In this document: one piece after another, positions 1 through 6,594 of the stretch
Position numbering within the stretch: position 1 is the first letter of the stretch
Layout of the letters: each line of letters starts with the position of its first letter
NCBI GenBank assembly: GCA_035540955.1
Contig: DATLFP010000179.1
Coordinates: 1-35,475, forward strand
Length of the DNA stretch: 35,475 bases
From: DATLFP01 sp035540955
GTDB lineage: Bacteria; Actinomycetota; Acidimicrobiia; Acidimicrobiales; CADCSY01
Direction: 5' to 3'
The notes under the pieces: model-generated
Told to the model about the DNA's origin: nothing
Databases searched by the model: none
The model's input: only the letters and a program-made list of their open reading frames with translations
Program-made: the position numbers and the translations under genes

Positions 1-64
1 CGCGGATGCGACGGCAGGTGCTCGTGCCAGCCGGCGGCGGCCAGGCCCCAGGCGGTCGACGCCG
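1..64. repeat. 64-base direct repeat of 548-611 at the window edge
   Basis: Bases 1-64 are identical to 548-611. Identity ends at base 65 (c against g). Both copies lie inside the amidohydrolase coding strand but in different reading frames. A short perfect repeat at a contig end is a typical assembly-graph artefact. Confidence 0.8.
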
Positions 65-783
65 CCGGCCTCCTTGGCGTCCTCGGCCTGGTCCTGCTTC
101 GACTTGCGGTTGGCCGGGATCGTGCCGAACCCGACGTGGAAGTTGATCGACAGCTCGTTGGCGGCGGCCGCCGCCCAGATCGGGTCCCAGTGCGGGTCGC
201 GCAGCCGCGGGAACCCGCCCTTCTTCGGCTCGCCGGCGAACAGGATGCCCTTGTGGCCGGCGGCGGCGCAGCGCTCGATCTCGGCCACCGACGCGTCGAC
301 GTCCCAGAACGGCAGCGCCATCACCGGCACGAAGCGGCCCGGCGCCGCGTTCGACCAGTCCGACAGGAAGTCGTTGTAGGCCTGGACGCACGCGAGGTGG
401 AACCCGCTGTCGCCCACCGACAGCAGCGTGTTGATGGAGAACCCGAGGATGTTCGGGTACAGCACCTGGGCCGCCACGCCGTGCTCGTCGAGCGCCTTGG
501 CCCGCTCGACCGGGTCGTAGTGCGAGGGGTGGACGTCCTCCTGCCGGCGCGGATGCGACGGCAGGTGCTCGTGCCAGCCGGCGGCGGCCAGGCCCCAGGC
601 GGTCGACGCCGGGATGTCGCCGATGAGCCAGAAGTCCTCGCCCCGGCTGGGCACGTGGACGACCCGGGGCTGGATGTCGGCGTAGCGCTTCGGCATCCGG
701 GCCGACCACAGGTCGGGCGGCTCGATGACGTGGGCGTCCACGTCGACGATCGGGATCCGATCGGCGATCATGACAGCACTCAT
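1..783 (-). CDS. Amidohydrolase family protein (COG2159/ACMSD-like), 3' end missing
   Basis: The start is ATG at 783; a second in-frame ATG lies at 771. The N-terminus reads IVDVDAHVIEPPDLW, the metal-binding opening of the amidohydrolase-2 family (ACMSD-like decarboxylases and hydrolases, TIM barrel). Further on are DEHGVAAQVLYPN, an AYNDFLSDW helix, PGRFVPVMALP and SINFHVGFG, all typical of this family, whose members usually run 350-400 residues; about 240 are visible. The last roughly 64 bases towards position 1 duplicate 548-611 of the same gene, but in another frame, so the final 20 or so residues (from VDRLGPGRR on) are probably not genuine. The gene is divergent from the aldo/keto reductase across 23 bases. 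The family is often found in catabolic clusters for aromatic or alicyclic compounds; the substrate here is unknown. Confidence 0.85.
   Translation of the reverse strand, partial: MSAVMIADRIPIVDVDAHVIEPPDLWSARMPKRYADIQPRVVHVPSRGEDFWLIGDIPASTAWGLAAAGWHEHLPSHPRRQEDVHPSHYDPVERAKALDEHGVAAQVLYPNILGFSINTLLSVGDSGFHLACVQAYNDFLSDWSNAAPGRFVPVMALPFWDVDASVAEIERCAAAGHKGILFAGEPKKGGFPRLRDPHWDPIWAAAAANELSINFHVGFGTIPANRKSKQDQAEDAKEAGGVDRLGPGRRRLARAPAVASA
548..611. repeat. Internal copy of the 64-base direct repeat
   Basis: This copy is in the proper amidohydrolase frame (it encodes the stretch around ASTAWGLAAAGWHEHLP) and is presumably the genuine location. The duplicate sits at 1-64. Confidence 0.8.
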
Positions 784-794
784 GGGCCCGACGT

Positions 795-800
795 TAGGGT
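795..800 (+). promoter_or_regulatory. Probable -10 box of a leaderless promoter (TAGGGT) for the aldo/keto reductase
   Basis: TAGGGT matches TANNNT and ends 6 bases before the ATG at 807, so transcription would begin at or next to the start codon. No Shine-Dalgarno sequence is present in the 23-base divergent gap. Confidence 0.5.
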
Positions 801-806
801 CATCGC

Positions 807-1844
807 ATGAAGCACCGCACGCTCGGACGCACCGGCGTCAAGGTCAGCCCGCTGTGCCTCGGGGCCATGATGTTCGGGGGCTGGGGGAACCGCGACCACG
901 ACGAGTCGGTCCGCATCATCCACCGCGCCCTCGACGCCGGCATCAACTTCATCGACACCGCCGACGTGTACTCGGCGGGGGAGAGCGAGGAGATCGTCGG
1001 CAAGGCCCTCGCCGGGGGCCGCCGCGACGACGTCGTCCTCGCCACCAAGTTCCACGGCGCCATGGGCGAGGACCCCAACCACCAGGGCAACAGCCGGCGC
1101 TGGATCATCCGCGAGTGCGAGGCCAGCCTGCGCCGGCTCGGCACCGACTGGATCGACCTCTACCAGGTGCACCGCCCGTCGCCCGACACCGACATCGACG
1201 AGACGCTCGCCGCCCTCAGCGACCTGATCCACCAGGGCAAGGTCCGCTACATCGGCTCCTCGACCTTTCCCGCCCACGAGGTGGTCGAGGCGCAGTGGGT
1301 GGCCGAGAAGCGGGGCCGCGAGCGGTTCGTGTGCGAGCAACCGCCGTACTCCATCCTCGTGCGCGGCATCGAGCGCGACCTGCTGCCGGTCACCCAGCGC
1401 TACGGGATGGGGACCATCGTGTGGAGCCCGCTGGCCGGCGGCTGGCTGTCGGGCCGCTACCGCAAGGGCGTCGAGATCACCGAGTCGCTCCGGGCCCGGC
1501 GCATCCCGCAGCGCTTCGACCTCTCGCTGCCCGAGAACCAGCGAAAGCTCGAGGTGGCCGACGCGCTCGCGGCGCTCGCCGAGAAGCACGACCTCACGCT
1601 CGTGAACATGGCGATCGCGTTCGCCATCGAGCACCCCGGCGTGACGTCGGCCATCATCGGGCCCCGCACGATGGAGCAGCTCGAGACCCAGCTCGACGCC
1701 GCCGACATCCGGCTCTCGGGCGAGCTGCTCGACGCCATCGACGAGATCGTCCCGCCCGGCACGAACCTGAACGACGCCGACGCCGGCTACGCGCCGCCGT
1801 CGATCACCGCGGCGTGGCGTCGTCGCCGCAGCGCCCGGGGCTGA
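807..1844 (+). CDS. Aldo/keto reductase
   Basis: The 345-residue product is a single TIM-barrel oxidoreductase reducing aldehydes or ketones with NADPH in the cytosol. The catalytic tetrad is complete: D50 and Y55 in FIDTADVY, K81 in LATKFHG, H122 in YQVHRP. The cofactor-binding end is visible as TSAIIGPRTMEQL. It resembles the bacterial YhdN/YajO-like (AKR11-13) type. It starts immediately after a leaderless -10 box, is divergent from the amidohydrolase, and ends 2 bases from the convergent TetR gene. No GATACC operator lies in its promoter, so it may not belong to the regulon next door. Its substrate is unknown. Confidence 0.95.
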   Translation: MKHRTLGRTGVKVSPLCLGAMMFGGWGNRDHDESVRIIHRALDAGINFIDTADVYSAGESEEIVGKALAGGRRDDVVLATKFHGAMGEDPNHQGNSRRWIIRECEASLRRLGTDWIDLYQVHRPSPDTDIDETLAALSDLIHQGKVRYIGSSTFPAHEVVEAQWVAEKRGRERFVCEQPPYSILVRGIERDLLPVTQRYGMGTIVWSPLAGGWLSGRYRKGVEITESLRARRIPQRFDLSLPENQRKLEVADALAALAEKHDLTLVNMAIAFAIEHPGVTSAIIGPRTMEQLETQLDAADIRLSGELLDAIDEIVPPGTNLNDADAGYAPPSITAAWRRRRSARG

Positions 1845-1846
1845 GC

Positions 1847-2485
1847 TCAGCGGCGGCCCCGCGCCGCCTTGCCGCTCTTGGCCACCGCCGCCAGCGCCCC
1901 GAAGATGCGGGCGTGGGCGTCGGCGTCGAGGGGCTCGTCGCTGTACGCCGCGTGCATCTGCACGCCGACGTAGAGCGACTGGGCCACGAAGCCGAGCAGC
2001 TCGGCGTCGGCCTCGTCGGCGTCGAGCAGCTCGACGAGGTGCGAGCCGAAGTCCGCGAAGAAGTCGCTGTTGTAGCCGTCGACCCACTTGCGAGCGCGAT
2101 CGTCGCGGAGGGCGAACGCGTTCATCTCGAGGAACAGGGCGATGTACCGGCGACTGGGCTTGACCGAGGCCACGTGCCGGCCGAAGGCCTCGGCCCGCTC
2201 CGCAGCCGAGGCGCCCTCGATCTCGCGGATCGCGTACGGGCCGGCGGCCTGGTCGCTCTCGGTGCGGCGCACGCCCTCGTCCTCGAGCACGGCGAGGAAG
2301 AGATCTTCCTTGCTGGCGAAGTTGGAGTACACCGCGCCCTTCGTGAGCCCCGCCTCCTCGGCGATCTCCGCGAGCGACGTGGCGACGAAGCCGTTCTTGA
2401 GGAACAGGCGGTTGGCGGCGCGGAGCAGCTCGGCCTTGGTCCGGGCCTTGCTCTCCTCGCGGGTCAGACGGCGCTTGCGGGGCAC
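1847..2485 (-). CDS. TetR/AcrR-family transcriptional regulator, candidate regulator of the GATACC-N3-GGTATC regulon
   Basis: The product is about 212 residues, the usual TetR size. The N-terminal DNA-binding domain (about residues 15-62) carries the classic helix-turn-helix, TSLAEIAEEAGLTKGAVYSNF followed by SKEDLF. The C-terminal half is the variable ligand and dimer domain. I chose GTG at 2485 because a TACTCT -10 box ends 6 bases upstream (leaderless); GTG at 2491 is the alternative, adding two residues. The frame stays open further upstream, but that extension is arginine/proline-rich antisense noise. A perfect CGATACC-AGA-GGTATCG palindrome lies at 2537-2553, with only this gene downstream of it, which suggests autoregulation. 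The same palindrome marks the other promoters of the locus, making this the obvious candidate repressor. The assignment of binding site to this protein is inference. Confidence 0.93.
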   Translation of the reverse strand: MPRKRRLTREESKARTKAELLRAANRLFLKNGFVATSLAEIAEEAGLTKGAVYSNFASKEDLFLAVLEDEGVRRTESDQAAGPYAIREIEGASAAERAEAFGRHVASVKPSRRYIALFLEMNAFALRDDRARKWVDGYNSDFFADFGSHLVELLDADEADAELLGFVAQSLYVGVQMHAAYSDEPLDADAHARIFGALAAVAKSGKAARGRR

Positions 2486-2537
2486 GGACACAGAGTATGG
2501 AGGAGGCCGCCGGGATCGGTGTACCCGACAGGATCGC

Positions 2538-2552
2538 GATACCAGAGGTATC
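2538..2552. promoter_or_regulatory. Palindromic operator upstream of the TetR gene
   Basis: GATACC-AGA-GGTATC is a perfect inverted repeat (17 bases counting the flanking C and G). It lies about 50 bases upstream of the TetR start and just outside the stop of the esterase gene, so the TetR gene is its only plausible target. It shares both arms with sites at 3512, 12562 and 15597. Confidence 0.75.
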
Positions 2553-2580
2553 GAACCGTGCGATTCGGGCGTCGGCGCCC

Positions 2581-3519
2581 TCAGCCGGCGAGACGGGCGC
2601 GGAGGAAGTCGTGCTGGCGGCGGGTGGCGACCTCGGCCATGCGCAGGGGCATGAGGTCGAAGGCGTGGAACCCGCCCTCGTACACGTCGAGCCGGGCGTC
2701 CGGCCACCGCTCGGCGAGCAGCCGGGAGTCGTCGAGCATCGGGTCGTCGGTCCCGACGGTGAGCAGCGCCGGCGGCAGGCCGGTGAGGTCGGCGTGCAGC
2801 GGGGAGATGCCCGGGTCGCGACGGGCGGCGTCGTCGAGGCCGGGGAGGAGCTGGTCGGCGTGCCAGGCGACGATCGGCGTCGACAGCACCACCACCCGGT
2901 CGCCCCACGCCCGCTGGCTGGGCGTCATCGACAGGTCGAAGCAGCCGTAGGCGAGGTTGGCACCGGCGAAGGCGCCGGCGAGGCCGGCGTCGCGGAGGCG
3001 CACCAGCGTGACCGCCGACAGGTGGGCGCCGGCCGACTCGCCGCCGATCAGCAGCCGCTCGGTGCCGAGCTCGTCGGCGCCGGCGGCGACGAGCCAGCGG
3101 GCGACGCGCTCGCAGTCGTCCGCGCCGGCCGGGAACGGGTGCTCGGGCGCCAGCCGGTACTCGACGGTCACGACGGTGACGCCCACGTCGCGGGCCAGCC
3201 GCCAGAGCCGCTCGTCCTGCTGGTCGGCGCCGCCCATCGTCCAGCCGCCGCCGTGCAGGTGCAGGTAGACCGCGGCGGGATCGGGGACCGCCATCACCCG
3301 CACCGGCACGCCGTCGACGGTGCGCGCCTGGGTGTCGGGCGAGCGGGGGGAGGCGCCGGCGGCCATGAGCGCCCGCTGCACGTCGACGGGCAGGGTGTGG
3401 GGCGAGGGCTGCGTGGCGGCGAACGCCTCCGCTCGGGCCGCCAGCTCGCGCGCCTCGGCGACGACCTCGGGGTCGAGGTCGACGAGCGCCCCGGCCGGCA
3501 GCCGACCATCAGATACCAT
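2581..3519 (-). CDS. Alpha/beta-hydrolase, hormone-sensitive-lipase-type esterase
   Basis: The 312-residue product is a cytosolic carboxylesterase. The oxyanion-hole motif HGGGW is at 89-93, the nucleophile is S162 in GGESAGA, the probable acid is D259 in GTDDPMLDD, and the catalytic base is H285 in GGFHAF. No signal peptide is seen. The ATG at 3519 lies inside the palindromic operator. It is preferred because a TATTGT -10 box (3532-3527) ends exactly 7 bases before it, giving a leaderless message; no other in-frame ATG or GTG occurs nearby. It is divergent from the SDR gene across one shared operator, so the two are probably switched together. It could hydrolyse an ester or lactone intermediate of the pathway. 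Confidence 0.93.
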   Translation of the reverse strand: MVSDGRLPAGALVDLDPEVVAEARELAARAEAFAATQPSPHTLPVDVQRALMAAGASPRSPDTQARTVDGVPVRVMAVPDPAAVYLHLHGGGWTMGGADQQDERLWRLARDVGVTVVTVEYRLAPEHPFPAGADDCERVARWLVAAGADELGTERLLIGGESAGAHLSAVTLVRLRDAGLAGAFAGANLAYGCFDLSMTPSQRAWGDRVVVLSTPIVAWHADQLLPGLDDAARRDPGISPLHADLTGLPPALLTVGTDDPMLDDSRLLAERWPDARLDVYEGGFHAFDLMPLRMAEVATRRQHDFLRARLAG

Positions 3520-3526
3520 CGGTATC
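3512..3526. promoter_or_regulatory. Palindromic operator in the esterase/SDR divergent promoter
   Basis: GATACC-ATC-GGTATC is a perfect inverted repeat. On the plus strand a second half-like site AATACTGTTG begins 17 bases after the first. The SDR -10 box (TACTGT, 3531-3536) and the esterase -10 box (TATTGT on the minus strand, 3532-3527) overlap each other and abut the palindrome, so one bound dimer would block both promoters. Confidence 0.75.
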
Positions 3527-3556
3527 ACAATACTGTTGCTTCGGGGGGATGGGTTC

Positions 3557-4405
3557 ATGGAACGACTCGACGGGCGGGTGGCGGTCGTGACCGGCGCCGC
3601 CAACGGCATCGGGCGGGCGCTCGCCCGCCTGCTGGCGGCCGAGCGGATGCAGGTGGTGCTCGCCGACGTGCAGGCCGAGCCGTTGCAGCTGGCGGCGAAG
3701 GAGCTCGAGGCGGGCGGCGCCGAGGTGCTGCCGGTCCCCACCGACGTCACCGACCCGGCGGCGGTGCGGGCCCTGGCCGACGCTGCCGTCGAGCGCTTCG
3801 GCGCGGTGCACGTGCTGTGCAACAACGCCGGCATCGCCGGGCGCTTCGGCCGGACCTGGCGGGCGACGCTCGAGGAGTGGCGCTGGGTCCACGACGTGAA
3901 CGTCTTCGGCATCGTGCACTGCCTGCACGCGTTCATGCCGATCCTCCTGCAACAGGAGGAGGGCCACGTGGTCAACACCGGTTCGGCGGCGTGCTTCGAC
4001 GCGCTCCCCGGCATGGGCGTCTACGCCTCGAGCAAGCACGCCGTGCTGGGCCTGAGCGAGGCGCTGGCGCGCGAGCTGGCGGCGTCGGGCGCGAGGGTCG
4101 GCGTGTCGGTGATGATGCCGGGCGGCGTGGTGAGGAGCGAGATCATGGCGCCGGAGAAGACCTGGGTCGGGAGGGCCGGCGACCTGCCGCCGGCCGACGA
4201 CGATCCCGTGCCGGCGGCGATCCGGGCCGGCTTCACGGCCGCGGTGGCGGGCGGCGTCGACCCCGAGATCTGCGCCCGGGCCGGCGTCGAGGGCATCAAG
4301 GCGAACCGGTACCTCGTGTGCGACGACGAGGACCTGCTGCGGGCGTGGAGCGCCCACCACGTCGCCCAGGGCCAGGGCGAGCCACCCCGCTGGCCCCCCA
4401 CCTGA
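3557..4405 (+). CDS. Short-chain dehydrogenase/reductase (SDR)
   Basis: The 282-residue product is a classical SDR. The Rossmann glycine motif TGAANGIG is at 12-19, an acidic residue at D37 after strand 2 favours NAD(H), NNAG is at 89-92, and the catalytic S143, Y156 and K160 (YASSK) are present. A GGGGGGAT stretch about 7 bases upstream serves as ribosome binding site for ATG 3557. The C-terminal 40 residues after the Rossmann core are somewhat extended. It is divergent from the esterase with a shared operator, so it probably oxidises a hydroxyl or reduces a ketone in the same pathway. The transcript runs into a strong hairpin at 4433-4471. Confidence 0.95.
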   Translation: MERLDGRVAVVTGAANGIGRALARLLAAERMQVVLADVQAEPLQLAAKELEAGGAEVLPVPTDVTDPAAVRALADAAVERFGAVHVLCNNAGIAGRFGRTWRATLEEWRWVHDVNVFGIVHCLHAFMPILLQQEEGHVVNTGSAACFDALPGMGVYASSKHAVLGLSEALARELAASGARVGVSVMMPGGVVRSEIMAPEKTWVGRAGDLPPADDDPVPAAIRAGFTAAVAGGVDPEICARAGVEGIKANRYLVCDDEDLLRAWSAHHVAQGQGEPPRWPPT

Positions 4406-4426
4406 CCGCGCACGCCGCACTCGTCT

Positions 4427-4477
4427 CGAACCTTGTCGCGCTCGCCCGCCCGTGGCGGGCGAGCGCGACAACCTTCG
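4427..4477. repeat. Extragenic palindromic repeat, copy 1, probable bidirectional terminator
   Basis: The stem is 18 perfect base pairs (4433-4450 with 4454-4471) closed by a 3-base loop, and continues as CGAA/TTCG after a CC/CC bulge. It sits between the convergent SDR and GH172 genes, where a bidirectional terminator is expected, although no U-tract follows. The same palindrome recurs at 34387-34425 and, degenerate, at 34442-34492, so it is a dispersed repeat family as well. Confidence 0.75.
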
Positions 4478-4494
4478 TGATTTGAGGGGGTGAT

Positions 4495-5697
4495 TCAGTC
4501 GGCGCCGGCGAGGAACATCAGCTCGAACGGGTTGGGCACCTCGTAGTCGCGGCGTTCGAGGTCGGCGACCGCGGCGGCGACGTCGACGCGGGGGACGGGC
4601 TGGGGGTCGCGGCACATCGTGAACGCGACCGCGCTGTAGTCGTCGACGCGCTCGACGATCCCGTGGCCGAGGAAGGGAGGGCCGCCCTCCCGGGGCTCGC
4701 TCAGGCCGTTGCCGGCGACGAGCCCGTCGCGCACGTAGCGCGCCATCCGCTCCTCGTCGCCGGACAGGAACACGTCGTAGCCGATCTGCTGGATCGTCAC
4801 CTTGATCGACGAGGCGAACATGATCGGGTCGAGCACGTGCCACCGGTAGAAGCTCACGTAGTCCGGCACCCTCGCACCGGCACTAGGGGACCCCCCTGCG
4901 ACCCCGGGCACGCGCGCGTCCAGCGGCACCCCGGCGTAGTGGGAGACGTGAGCGTCCATCCCCCAGGCGGTGCCGACGTAGTCCTCGAGGCCGGTGCCGC
5001 AGATCGTCGGCAGCTCGGAGTCGCCGTCGCGGTACACCTTCACCTCGCCCTCGCCGTACCAGACGCCGCCGTCGATCGTCCGGATGCCGACGACGCACCC
5101 GAGGAACCGGCCGGGACCCCGGAGCCCGTCCTCGATGACGAAGTCGCGCTTGAGCGTCGTCGGGTTCTCGCGGCGGAACGTGGCGTGGAGCCGGCCGGCG
5201 TCGTCGCCCACCGGCTCCAGCGTGAAGTCGACCTGGTAGTAGAGGTGGATGCGGCGCTCGGAGCCGTTGCGGAACGTCATCCGCAGCCGGCGGCCGAACG
5301 GCATGGGCACGAACGAGTTGAACCCGCGCCCCTCCTGGATGGCGGTCAGCGCGCTGCTCATCGGGCGCGGACGGCCCATCCCCACACCGAAGAAGTCGAC
5401 GGCGGGCACCGAGACGCTGGGCTCGTCGGCGCCGTCGTAGAACACCTCGATCACCATCGCCCGCATCACCTCGGGCGGGGCCGGCGGGAACGTCATCCAC
5501 ACGTGGCGCACGACGCCGGGACCCTCGATGTCGGCGAGGGTCACCTCCTCACCGGGATCCAGCTGACGGAACGGCGCACCCTTGCGGCCGCCGGCCGCCG
5601 TCCCGCCGGCGCCCCGGGCGCCGGTGGGGTTCTCGAACGTGCACGCCCGGCTGTCGAGCACGGGCGTGACGCGGGTCAGGTCGGTGACGTCGATCAT
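4495..5697 (-). CDS. GH172 (DUF2961) family glycosidase-like protein
   Basis: The 400-residue product matches the DUF2961/GH172 fold (jelly-roll enzymes). Characterised members act on D-fructofuranosyl or D-arabinofuranosyl linkages (difructose-anhydride synthase/hydrolase, D-arabinofuranosidases). Hallmarks are GPGVVRHVWMTF near 59-70, the WYGEGE motif (E216) and GTGLEDY (E238). The two glutamates correspond in spacing to the reported acid/base and nucleophile pair, with one extra residue between them; this alignment is from memory. There is no signal peptide, so it acts in the cytoplasm on imported material. A GAGGAG ribosome site precedes the ATG at 5697. It is the last gene of the minus-strand transport operon, 27 bases after the LivG-type ATPase, implying that the importer carries a glycoside. 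Confidence 0.85.
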   Translation of the reverse strand: MIDVTDLTRVTPVLDSRACTFENPTGARGAGGTAAGGRKGAPFRQLDPGEEVTLADIEGPGVVRHVWMTFPPAPPEVMRAMVIEVFYDGADEPSVSVPAVDFFGVGMGRPRPMSSALTAIQEGRGFNSFVPMPFGRRLRMTFRNGSERRIHLYYQVDFTLEPVGDDAGRLHATFRRENPTTLKRDFVIEDGLRGPGRFLGCVVGIRTIDGGVWYGEGEVKVYRDGDSELPTICGTGLEDYVGTAWGMDAHVSHYAGVPLDARVPGVAGGSPSAGARVPDYVSFYRWHVLDPIMFASSIKVTIQQIGYDVFLSGDEERMARYVRDGLVAGNGLSEPREGGPPFLGHGIVERVDDYSAVAFTMCRDPQPVPRVDVAAAVADLERRDYEVPNPFELMFLAGAD

Positions 5698-5724
5698 CGG
5701 TCTCCTCGGTGGGTGGTTCTGGGA

Positions 5725-6594
5725 TCAGCGGGCCGACAGCTGCCGGCGGCGGCGGCGGGGCGCGGGGCGGGCGACGGCCCCGGAGCGGTTGATGGCGGTC
5801 TCGTCGACGCCGAGGTAGCTGGCGATCACCCGGGGGTCGGCGATGACGTCGGCCGGCCGGCCCTCGGCGATGACGGCGCCGCTCTCGAGCGCGTACAGCC
5901 GGTCGGAGACCGAGGTGATCAGCGGCATGTCGTGCTCGATGAGGAGCACGGCGCAGTCGAGCCGCTCCCGCAGCCACCGGAGCAGCGGGCCGAACGCCTC
6001 GGTCTCGCGCTGGGCGAGACCGCTCGTGGGCTCGTCGAGCAGCACGAGGCGAGGCTCCTGCACCACCACGGTGGCGATGTCGACGACGCGCCGGGTGCCG
6101 GTCGACAGCTCCCGGATCCGCTTGTGCCGGTAGGGGACGAGCCCCAGGGTCTCGATCACCTCGTCGACCAGCTCGCGCTTGGCGACCTCGATCGGGCGCA
6201 CGCCGAGGTTCAGCAGCGACCCGAACAGCGGCGTCGGCCGCCGGCGCTCGACCGCCACCAGGAGCGACTCGATGACGGTGAGGCCCGGATAGAGGCGGGC
6301 GTCCTGGAAGCTGCGGACGATGCCGACGTAGGGCCGCAGCTCGGGGGCGAGAGCCGTGATGTCGGTGCCGAACGCGTGCAGCCGGCCCGACCCCTCCACG
6401 TAGCCCGACACGCAGTCCATGAACGTGGTCTTGCCGGCGCCGTTGCCGCCGATGAGCCCGACCGTCTCGCCGGGCGCCACGGTGAGCGACACCCCCTGCA
6501 GCGCCTGCACGCCGCCGAAGGACACCCGCACGTCCTCGGCCACCAGCGGGAACCCGTCCGGCGCGGTCGTCGGCGCCGTCACCGGCGCGGTCAC
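5725..6594 (-). CDS. LivG-type ABC transporter ATPase
   Basis: The 289-residue product is the cytoplasmic ATPase of a branched-chain amino-acid-type (HAAT/Liv) importer. Walker A GGNGAGKTT is at 49-57, the Q-loop is RSFQDAR (Q97), Walker B is VLLLDEP (D187, E188) and the switch histidine is H221 in EHDMP. The signature motif is LSTG (163-166) instead of the usual LSGG, shared with the second LivG domain of the window. GTG 6594 overlaps the LivHM stop by four bases (GTGA), indicating translational coupling. A basic tail (RRRRR near the end) follows the conserved domain. Its partner ATPase is the LivF domain of the MFS fusion at 8549-10699. Confidence 0.94.
   Translation of the reverse strand: MTAPVTAPTTAPDGFPLVAEDVRVSFGGVQALQGVSLTVAPGETVGLIGGNGAGKTTFMDCVSGYVEGSGRLHAFGTDITALAPELRPYVGIVRSFQDARLYPGLTVIESLLVAVERRRPTPLFGSLLNLGVRPIEVAKRELVDEVIETLGLVPYRHKRIRELSTGTRRVVDIATVVVQEPRLVLLDEPTSGLAQRETEAFGPLLRWLRERLDCAVLLIEHDMPLITSVSDRLYALESGAVIAEGRPADVIADPRVIASYLGVDETAINRSGAVARPAPRRRRRQLSAR

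Noticed and set aside
2486..2908. Long N-terminal extension of the TetR frame
   Set aside because: The extension is Arg/Pro/Ala-rich, antisense to the esterase gene, and crosses the operator; the TetR fold begins only after 2485.
725..2950. Long plus-strand open frame over the reductase and TetR genes
   Set aside because: Its translation is Arg/Gly/His-rich with no family motif; it exists because GC-rich DNA has few stops. Similar long frames opposite 4495-5697, 8549-10699 and 25062-27977 were dismissed for the same reason.
4495..5697. GH172-like enzyme as a secreted cell-wall arabinanase
   Set aside because: The N-terminus MIDVTDLTRV has no signal sequence, and the gene is coupled to an importer, so a cytoplasmic role is more likely.
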